DNA of 12,896 nt from contig DATCVR010000328.1 in NCBI GenBank assembly GCA_036566745.1, positions 1 through 12,896 on the forward strand, given 5' to 3'. The position numbers and the translations under genes were made by a program. The stretch comes from DATCVR01 sp036566745 (lineage in GTDB: Bacteria; Actinomycetota; Actinomycetes; Jiangellales; Jiangellaceae). The notes under the pieces are model-generated. The model saw only the letters and a list, made by a program, of their open reading frames with translations, was not told the DNA's origin and made no database searches. Positions 6,840 to 12,896 of the stretch are shown one piece after another (within the stretch, counting starts at the first letter, position 1; each line of letters begins with the position of its first letter).

Positions 6840-9800
6840 TCACGATCGGGCGATCGCCGCCCGGACGAGCTCGCCTTCAGGCGATCCGAACGTCTCGAAC
6901 CTCCGCAACGACTCGCGCAGGTGCTCGACACCTCGCGGAGCCGCGCCGGGATCGCTACTCGCGATCAACGCCTCGCCGATCACCCGATGTGCCCGGGCCA
7001 GGCCGAGGTAGTACTCCGTGCTGCGATGGACCGCCAGGGCGTCCTCGCCGTGGATGATCGCGTCCTCGACGCGGCCGGCCATGAGTTCGGCCGCAGCCAG
7101 CTCGACGAGCGCGTCGCCCCTGCGGACGCGGTGCGCCTCACCGGCGAGGTCGAGGGCAGCTCGCGCCTGAACCTGCGCTGCCTCGGCGTCGCCGGCCGCG
7201 CGACAGGTCTCGGCCAGCCCGCGCAGTGCCTCCGAGCCTTCCGCTTGCAGGCCGGACGACCGCGCCAACTCCGCGGCCCGCGTGAACTCACTCCGCGCTG
7301 CGTCCAGATCGCCGCGAGCCAAGTGGCAGAGTCCGATATCGGTGCGCACGTCGGCTTGCAGACGGCGGATGCCGAGCTCATCGACCAATGGTCGCGCCAC
7401 CAGGACCAGCTCGAGCGCGTCGTCGATGCGGCCGATCTCCCGGTACCATTCCGCGCGAATGAACATGAGGATGCATTCCGAAGCCCTGTCGCCGTCCTTC
7501 GCGACCAACTGCTTCGCCCGGTCGATCATGGACTCCAGCTCCGCAAGCTCACCGAGCATGAGCCGCGTCGAGCTGAGGTTCGTGAACGCGTCCTGCGTGG
7601 CGCGCCCGTGGTCCAGCTCGAGGATCTTCTCCCACCAGCCCACCGCCCGGCGCAAGTCGCCACGGAACTGGGCGATGCCGCCGAGGAAGTTGAGCATGAG
7701 CCCCTGCCCCTTCTCGTCGCCGAGCTCCCGCTGTACAGCGAGTGCTTGGAGCACGAGCTCCTCGGCCGCCGCATACTGGCTGGCGCGCATCTTGACGACG
7801 CCGCTCAGGTAGAGGCAGAACCCGTGGACTGCTCGGTCGCCGACGCTCTCGGCGTGGTCGAGCGCCTCCGCCAGCACCTCGGCCGGCACCGGGATGCCGG
7901 CGAGCGTCTGTACGCTGCCGTGTTCGACCAGGGTGTGCGCGATCGCATGCCGGTCCCCCGACGCTCGAGCCGCACCCACGGCGGCCTCCAGCAGCGCCAG
8001 TTCCTCGGCGAGGTACCCGCGTCGGGCCATCGGAATGGCCGAGCCGAGAACGAGGTGCCACGACCACGGCAGCAGGGCGGGGTCGTCCTTCGCAGCCATC
8101 CGCGCGGCGGAGGTGGTGTTGGCGAACTCGTCGCGCAACCTGGCAACGGCCTCCATCTCGTCCGCGAGCTCGACGCCGGGGACGCCGTCGACCAGGTCGG
8201 GCAGCGGGGGCCGGCGCGCATGAGATCGGAGGCGATCCCATGCCGCTTCCTTGCCCTGGTAGTACCAGGTGAACAGACGGGTCAGCGCCACCTGGCGGGT
8301 CTCGGCCGTCTCCTCGGTGTCGGTCCGGCTCCGGGCGTAGTCGCGGAGCAGGTCGTGCAGGCGGTAACGGCCCGCGGCATGCTCGTCCAGCAGGTGTGCT
8401 CCGGCGAGTCGGCGCATCGTCACGCGCGCCGCATGTGTCGTCGCTCCGGTCAGCGCGGCCATGGCGTCGACGGTCACGTCGAGGCCCGGCACCACGCCGA
8501 GCAGCCGGAAGGACCGGCGGGTGTCCGGGTCGAGCCGCTGGTAGGAGAGGTCGAACGCGGCCGCCACGGCGGAGTGCTCGTCGTCGTCCAGCGCGAGGGT
8601 CTCCAGCCCACGTTCCCGCAGCTCGTTGAGGTAGTCGTCGATCGGTCGGTGTGGCTCGTCGGCAAGCTGCGCCGCGGCGATGCGAAGAGCCAGCGGCAGT
8701 CCCGCGCACTCGCCGACCAACGCATCGACCTGCTCTGGCTCGCCCTCGGCCCGGTCTGCCCCGAGGAGCTGTGTCACCAACGCGCGGGAGTCGGGTCGAG
8801 GGAGGACGTCCAGGACGATGCGGTGCACACCCTCGCGCGCTACCAGGCCAGGCAGGCGGTTTCGGCTGGTGACCAGCGCCAGACACCCCGGAGCCGCCGG
8901 CAACAGCGGCCGCACCTGGTCGGCGGACGCGGCGTTGTCGAGTACTACGAGCATCTTCCGGCCCGCGAGCAGCGACCTGAGCTGGGCCGTCGCGGATTCC
9001 ACCGAATCGGCCGCGCCGCCGGGATCGGCGCCGAGCCCGCGAAGCAACTCGCCGAGCGCCTCCATGGGCTGCAGGGACGGCGCCTCGGCGTGGCCCCGGA
9101 GATCGACGTAGAGCTGGCCGTCACCGAACCGGTCCGCCAGCCGATGGGCGAGCCGGACGGCGAGCCCGGTCTTGCCCACGCCCGCCATGCCGGTGATGAC
9201 GACGGTGATCGCGTCGGCGGCGGTTGCCGTGATCGAGTCGAGCTCGGCCAGCTCGCGTTCCCGGCCGACGAACGCACCCGGCACCGGCGGGACCTGAGCC
9301 GGCCGCGCCGGGGGCGCGACCACCGCACCGCCGACCCCAGCACCCGACGAATGGAGATCCGGACTCGCCAGCAGCTCCTGGTCTTCGGCGCGGATCGCGT
9401 CATGCAACTCACGAAGCTCACGCCCCGGCTCGGCGCCGAGTTCCTTGGCCAGCCGCTGCCGGAGCGCCCGATACGCCGTCAACGCCCGCGCCTGCCGACC
9501 GGACCGGTACAGCGCCACCATCAACTGCCCGGCGAACCGCTCCCGCAGCGGGAACTCCGCGACCAGCTCGGTCAGCTCCGGAACGACCTCTCGAGCCCGG
9601 CCCCGACCCAGCTCGACCTCGTACAACTCCTCGGCCGCGATCAACCGAGCCTCGGCCAACCGCCGAGCCTCCGGGCCGACCACCACGCCGTCATCGACAT
9701 CGGCGTAGGGCGCTCCGCGCCACAACCCCAGCGCCGCCCGCCACGCGGCCACAGCGCCGTCGAGGTCGCCGTCAGCGCGAGCCCTCCGCGCGTCGTCGTG

Positions 9801-10109
9801 CAACCCGGCGAACTCGGCCGCATCCAACTCACCCGGGCCGACCACCAACTGATAGCCGCCGGGCACTCCCACCAACCGATCCGGCCGGTCGAATACCTGC
9901 CGCAACCGATACACATGAACCTGCAGGCTCTTGTCCGGCCATTCCGGCAGATCCTCACCCCACAGCACGTCGGCCAGCAGGTCGGTACTGACCGCGCGGT
10001 TGGCCCGCACCAACAGCACCGCAAGCAGCCGCCTGCGAAGATCCGAGACCGGCCCCAGTACCCGCGCGCCATCAGTGGCCCGCACCGGACCGAGCACCTC
10101 GAACCGCAC
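6840..10109 (-). CDS. AfsR/SARP-family STAND regulator, complete, 1089 aa (SARP B)
   Basis: Same architecture as SARP A: winged helix (1-95), BTAD (about 96-245), NB-ARC/STAND ATPase (about 275-590) and TPR region (about 640-1085). Motifs fall at the same residue numbers as in SARP A: GMAGVGKT (307-314), LVVLDN (387-392), VTSRN, GLPLAL (470-475) and LHD (584-586). The start is GTG at 10109-10107, with GGGAGGT (10115-10121) 5 bases upstream. A longer frame open to 10226 adds 39 residues that have no counterpart in the paralogues and no suitable ribosome site. It is much closer to SARP C and D than to SARP A. An 82-base stretch (9237-9318) is identical to SARP C, and its last 110 bases or so are nearly so, whereas the TPR part has diverged. 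A conserved TPR motif GDLRRAVGWWEKILEL matches GDLRRAVDWWEEILKL of SARP C. The signal it senses is unknown. Confidence 0.95.
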   Translation of the reverse strand: MRFEVLGPVRATDGARVLGPVSDLRRRLLAVLLVRANRAVSTDLLADVLWGEDLPEWPDKSLQVHVYRLRQVFDRPDRLVGVPGGYQLVVGPGELDAAEFAGLHDDARRARADGDLDGAVAAWRAALGLWRGAPYADVDDGVVVGPEARRLAEARLIAAEELYEVELGRGRAREVVPELTELVAEFPLRERFAGQLMVALYRSGRQARALTAYRALRQRLAKELGAEPGRELRELHDAIRAEDQELLASPDLHSSGAGVGGAVVAPPARPAQVPPVPGAFVGRERELAELDSITATAADAITVVITGMAGVGKTGLAVRLAHRLADRFGDGQLYVDLRGHAEAPSLQPMEALGELLRGLGADPGGAADSVESATAQLRSLLAGRKMLVVLDNAASADQVRPLLPAAPGCLALVTSRNRLPGLVAREGVHRIVLDVLPRPDSRALVTQLLGADRAEGEPEQVDALVGECAGLPLALRIAAAQLADEPHRPIDDYLNELRERGLETLALDDDEHSAVAAAFDLSYQRLDPDTRRSFRLLGVVPGLDVTVDAMAALTGATTHAARVTMRRLAGAHLLDEHAAGRYRLHDLLRDYARSRTDTEETAETRQVALTRLFTWYYQGKEAAWDRLRSHARRPPLPDLVDGVPGVELADEMEAVARLRDEFANTTSAARMAAKDDPALLPWSWHLVLGSAIPMARRGYLAEELALLEAAVGAARASGDRHAIAHTLVEHGSVQTLAGIPVPAEVLAEALDHAESVGDRAVHGFCLYLSGVVKMRASQYAAAEELVLQALAVQRELGDEKGQGLMLNFLGGIAQFRGDLRRAVGWWEKILELDHGRATQDAFTNLSSTRLMLGELAELESMIDRAKQLVAKDGDRASECILMFIRAEWYREIGRIDDALELVLVARPLVDELGIRRLQADVRTDIGLCHLARGDLDAARSEFTRAAELARSSGLQAEGSEALRGLAETCRAAGDAEAAQVQARAALDLAGEAHRVRRGDALVELAAAELMAGRVEDAIIHGEDALAVHRSTEYYLGLARAHRVIGEALIASSDPGAAPRGVEHLRESLRRFETFGSPEGELVRAAIARS
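6881..6989. repeat. 109-base near-perfect direct repeat with 10264-10372
   Basis: Partner copy in SARP B. The TPR-coding DNA just upstream in each gene is clearly more diverged than this 3' end. Confidence 0.88.
9237..9318. repeat. 82-base perfect direct repeat with 12617-12698
   Basis: Partner copy in SARP B. The bases on either side diverge at once, so the identity ends sharply, as expected for a conversion tract or for a shared segment flanked by faster-changing linker sequence. Confidence 0.9.
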
Positions 10110-10181
10110 AGGACACCTCCCAGGTGCGCCATCCTGCCGCGACCAACCCATCGCACCAGGCGACGAGTCCACGATGCGGAC
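10110..10181 (-). promoter_or_regulatory. Conserved upstream module of SARP B
   Basis: The dyad GTCC-N7-GGAC lies at 10167-10181 (centre 65 bases from the GTG), CGGCAGGATG at 10130-10139, and GGGAGGT at 10115-10121. The stretch from CGGCAGGATG to the ribosome site is nearly identical to the SARP D copy, while the 7-base dyad spacer differs from both other copies and the arms do not. Roles are inferred as for the other copies. Confidence 0.6.
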
Positions 10182-10202
10182 GGTCACTCCCGCTGAGGCC
10201 TC

Positions 10203-10221
10203 GCGTCGACGGCCTCGACGC
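10203..10221 (-). terminator. Hairpin immediately after SARP C
   Basis: GCGTCGA and TCGACGC form a perfect 7-bp stem with a 5-base loop, starting 1 base after the SARP C stop codon (10225-10223). There is no T-run. Its place right after the stop is the same as that of the hairpin after SARP B, but the sequence differs. Confidence 0.35.
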
Positions 10222-10222
10222 C

Positions 10223-12896
10223 TCACGCTCGAGCGAGCGCCGCCCGAACGTCCTCGCCTTCCAGCGATCCGAACGTCTCGAACCTCCGCAACGCCTCGCG
10301 CAGGTGCTCGACACCTCGCGGAGCCGCGCCGGGATCGCCACTCGCGATCAACGCCTCGCCGATCACCCGATGCGCTCGAGCCGTACCGAGAACGTGTCCG
10401 GTCTCCCGGTGGATGGTCAGGGCCTCTTCGCCATGGCCGATGGCGTCGTCGACGCGACCGGAGGCGAGGTCGATCCGAGCGAGCGTGACCAGGGCATTGC
10501 CTCGATGCAGCCGATACTCCTCCCCCGCCAGCTCGATCGCTTCGAGGACGCGCGCCTCCGCAGCCGACAGATCACCACGGACGAGAAGGCTTTCGGCGAG
10601 CCCTGCGGCTGCCTTGGAGCCCTCGGCGCGCAGGCGCGACGAGCGGGCGACGTCGAGAGCGTGCTCGAACACTCGCAGCGCAGATTCGTGATCGCCGAGC
10701 GCGAGGTAGCCGAAGCCGAGGTCAGCTCCGGCGTCGACCTCGAGGCGGGGAATGCTCAGTTCCGCGGCGAGTTGCTGGGCCTTGACCAGATGGTCGAGGC
10801 CCTCTCGGATCCGGCCGGCGTCGAGGAGCAGTTGGCCCCGGCTGCACAGGAGCACGCTCCTCTTCGCCCCGTCGCCCTGCCTGTCGATCAACACCTCGGC
10901 GCGATCCAGCAGCGCTTCGACCCCTTCGATCCGGCCCAGCATGGGCAGGGTGAGGCTCAGATTGATCAGGGCGCTCATCGTGGTTGGGCTCTCCTCTAGC
11001 TTGAGAATCTCCTCCCACCAGTCCACCGCCCGGCGCAGGTCTCCTTGCATCAGGGCAAGGCCGCCGAGGTAGTTCAGGGTCAGCGCCTGCCCGCCCGGGT
11101 CGCCGATGAGTCGAAACTCGGCACGAGATCGCTCCAGCAGATCGGTGGCCTCGGCGTGCCCCTCCTTGCGCTGCTGGACCACGGCAGCCATGAACAGGCA
11201 GTACCCGATGAGCCCTCGGTCACCAACGCTCTCGCCGTGCGCCAGGACCTCGGCCACCAGACTGTCGGGCACCGGACTGCCGGCAATCGTCTCGACGGCA
11301 CCGAATTCGGTGAGCGTGTGCGCGATCGCGTGCCGATCCGCGGCCGAGCGCGCTGCCTCCACGGCGCGCCCGAGCGCCGACCGTGTCTCCGCGAGATATC
11401 CGCGCCGCGCCATCTGCAGGCCCGCGCCCAGGACGAGGTGCCACGACCACGGCGCCAGGGCCGGATCGTGAGCGGCCACCCGCGCTGAGGAGGTGAGGTT
11501 GCCGAACTCATCCGTCAGCCAGCTCGCGGCGTCGTGTCCGTCGTGGAACTCCAACCCGGCCACCCCGTCGGCGAGCGCCGGACGCGGCGGCTCCCTCCGA
11601 TAGGACCTGAACAGCGCCTCGGCTGACTCCTTGCTCCGGTAGTACCAGGTGAAGAGTCGATTCAGGGCCGCCGTGCGGTGCTCGGCGGTCTCCTCGGTCG
11701 CGGCCCGGTGCCGGGCGTAGTCGCGGAGCAGGTCGTGGAAGCGATACCGGCCGGCCGCGTGTTCGTCCAGCAAATGCGCTCGCGTCACCCGGCGCAGCAT
11801 CTCCCGGGTGTTCGGCGCGGGCGCACCCACGAGGGCCGCAACGGCGTCGAGGGTGAAGTCCAAGCCGGGCACGAGGCCGACCAGCCGGAACAGTCTGCGG
11901 GCGTCCGGGTCGAGCCGCTGGTAGGAGAGGTCGAACGCGGCCGCCACGGCGGAGTGCTCATCGTCGTCCAGGGCGAGTGCCTCCAGCCCGCGCTCCTGGA
12001 GCTCCGCCAGGTAGTCGCCGACCGGTCGGTGCGGCTCGTCGGCGAGCTGCGCCGCGGCGATGCGCAGACCCAGCGGCAGCCCGCCACATGCCTCGACCAG
12101 CGCCGTGACGTGGTCCGCCTCGGCCTTCGCACGCTCCGATCCGAGCAGCTGCGTCATCAGTTCCCGGGCATCGGCGGCGGGCAGCACGTCGAGGGCGATG
12201 CGGTGCGCACCCTCGCGGGCCGTCAGGCCGGGCAACCGGTTCCGGCTCGTCACCAGCGTCAAGCACCCCGGCGAAGCAGGCAGGAGCGGGCGCACCTGGT
12301 CGGCGGACGCGGCGTTGTCCAGGAGCACGAGCATCTTCCGGCCCGCGATCAGCGATCGGAACTCGGCCGTCGCGGATTCCACCGACTCGGCCGCCCGGGC
12401 GGGATCGGCCCCGAGCCCACGCAGCAGCTGCCCCAAGGCCTCCATGGGCTGCAGCGACGGCGCTTCGGCGTGGCCCCGGAGATCGACGTAGAGCTGGCCG
12501 TCACCGAACCGATCGCCCACGAGATGGGCGAGCCGGACGGCGAGCCCGGTCTTGCCCACGCCCGCCATGCCGGTGATGAGGACCACGAAGGCATCGGTCG
12601 CACGCTCGATCTGCTCGTCGAGCTCGGCCAGCTCGCGTTCCCGGCCGACGAACGCACCCGGCACCGGCGGGACCTGAGCCGGCCGCGCCGGGGGCGCGTG
12701 GCCCGCGCTGCCGGCGTCAGGGAGATTCGACCTGGCCAGCAGCTCCGGGTCTTCGGCGCGGATCGCGTCGTGCAACTCACGGAGTTCACGCCCCGGTTCG
12801 GCGCCGAGTTCCTTGGCCAAGCGCTGCCGGAGCGCCCGATACGCCGTCAACGCCCGCGCCTGCCGACCCGACCGATACAACGCCACCATCAACAGA
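10223..12896 (-). CDS. AfsR/SARP-family STAND regulator lacking its N-terminus (SARP C, runs off right edge)
   Basis: The reading frame enters from the right edge at a point matching residue 195 of SARP B, inside the BTAD domain (LMVALYRSGRQARALTAYRA), and runs to a TGA at 10225-10223, about 890 codons. It keeps the end of BTAD, the NB-ARC/STAND ATPase and the TPR region. Motifs are Walker A GMAGVGKT (bases 12548-12571), LVLLDNAAS, VTSRN, GLPLGL instead of GLPLAL, and FHD at the MHD position where SARP A and B have LHD. The in-frame TTG and ATG at 12892-12887 are internal codons, not the true start. The first full codon gives Leu where SARP B has Gln, and the last bases (12894, 12896) break an otherwise close match, which may reflect an assembly end. 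It shares long identical or near-identical DNA with SARP B. Confidence 0.93.
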   Translation of the reverse strand, partial: LLMVALYRSGRQARALTAYRALRQRLAKELGAEPGRELRELHDAIRAEDPELLARSNLPDAGSAGHAPPARPAQVPPVPGAFVGRERELAELDEQIERATDAFVVLITGMAGVGKTGLAVRLAHLVGDRFGDGQLYVDLRGHAEAPSLQPMEALGQLLRGLGADPARAAESVESATAEFRSLIAGRKMLVLLDNAASADQVRPLLPASPGCLTLVTSRNRLPGLTAREGAHRIALDVLPAADARELMTQLLGSERAKAEADHVTALVEACGGLPLGLRIAAAQLADEPHRPVGDYLAELQERGLEALALDDDEHSAVAAAFDLSYQRLDPDARRLFRLVGLVPGLDFTLDAVAALVGAPAPNTREMLRRVTRAHLLDEHAAGRYRFHDLLRDYARHRAATEETAEHRTAALNRLFTWYYRSKESAEALFRSYRREPPRPALADGVAGLEFHDGHDAASWLTDEFGNLTSSARVAAHDPALAPWSWHLVLGAGLQMARRGYLAETRSALGRAVEAARSAADRHAIAHTLTEFGAVETIAGSPVPDSLVAEVLAHGESVGDRGLIGYCLFMAAVVQQRKEGHAEATDLLERSRAEFRLIGDPGGQALTLNYLGGLALMQGDLRRAVDWWEEILKLEESPTTMSALINLSLTLPMLGRIEGVEALLDRAEVLIDRQGDGAKRSVLLCSRGQLLLDAGRIREGLDHLVKAQQLAAELSIPRLEVDAGADLGFGYLALGDHESALRVFEHALDVARSSRLRAEGSKAAAGLAESLLVRGDLSAAEARVLEAIELAGEEYRLHRGNALVTLARIDLASGRVDDAIGHGEEALTIHRETGHVLGTARAHRVIGEALIASGDPGAAPRGVEHLREALRRFETFGSLEGEDVRAALARA
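10264..10372. repeat. 109-base near-perfect direct repeat with 6881-6989
   Basis: The 3' ends of SARP C and SARP B match over 109 bases with two mismatches. They encode the last TPR-like helices (GEALIAS, APRGVEHLRE, RRFETFGS). Confidence 0.88.
12617..12698. repeat. 82-base perfect direct repeat with 9237-9318
   Basis: This segment encodes the linker and the start of the NB-ARC domain in SARP C and is identical base for base to 9237-9318 in SARP B. Since third codon positions also match, the copies are recent or kept alike by gene conversion. Confidence 0.9.

Noticed and set aside
6921..10196. Plus-strand open frame of 1091 codons opposite SARP B
   Set aside because: It mirrors SARP B almost end to end, has an arginine/glutamine/histidine-rich composition typical of antisense reading of GC-rich genes, and shows no domain. 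Several other long plus-strand frames (763-1836, 4981-6339, 1593-2606) are rejected for the same reason.
10110..10226. 39-residue N-terminal extension of SARP B
   Set aside because: It crosses the conserved upstream module, is absent from SARP A and D, and the GTG at 10109 has a better ribosome site.
1..12896. The window as a complete small circular element
   Set aside because: Joining the ends would leave about 74 bases of the SARP gene missing, and no replication or partition gene is present; an assembly break at a repeat is simpler.
1..12896. tRNA, rRNA, CRISPR array, transposase or integrase
   Set aside because: None was seen on either strand; all repeats found are parts of the paralogous SARP genes or short non-coding elements.

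Overview
The window is very GC-rich, with G or C strongly favoured at third codon positions, GTG starts, strong GGAGG ribosome sites and AfsR/SARP-type regulators. All of this points to an actinomycete (Actinomycetota); genus cannot be told. Every gene I accept is on the minus strand, so transcription runs from high to low coordinates.

Layout in transcription order. (1) 12896-10223: SARP C, the NB-ARC/TPR part of a large AfsR-like regulator whose N-terminus lies beyond the right edge. (2) 10109-6840: SARP B, complete, 1089 aa. (3) 6735-3433: SARP A, complete, 1100 aa. (4) 3351-847: three genes of unknown function (243, 250 and 241 aa), soluble and helical. They share sequence signatures with each other and look like distant paralogues. 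A 260-base gap with a long hairpin and an 11-base-period direct repeat separates the second from the third. (5) 850-646: a coding-like stretch whose best frame changes twice, probably a frameshifted small gene or tail. (6) 507-1: SARP D, the first 169 residues of another copy, running off the left edge.

The SARP proteins combine a DNA-binding winged helix, a BTAD domain, an NB-ARC/STAND ATPase switch and a long TPR sensor region. The DNA-binding, BTAD and ATPase parts and the extreme C-terminus are nearly the same between copies, while the central TPR part differs. This is what one expects if the copies share a DNA target but sense different signals. All three visible SARP starts are preceded by the same short module: a GTCC-N7-GGAC dyad 64-65 bases upstream, then CGGCAGGATG, then GGAGG 5 bases before GTG. 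The copies may therefore be co-regulated or regulate one another.

SARP A, gene 3 and gene 2 are closely spaced (81 and 34 bases) and probably form one transcript. The most interesting unit is this pairing of a STAND-type SARP array with a family of unknown helical proteins. Their function cannot be read from the sequence. Both window edges fall in the same conserved part of a SARP gene, so the edges may be assembly breaks in a repeat. I see no tRNA, rRNA, CRISPR array, insertion sequence or plus-strand gene.
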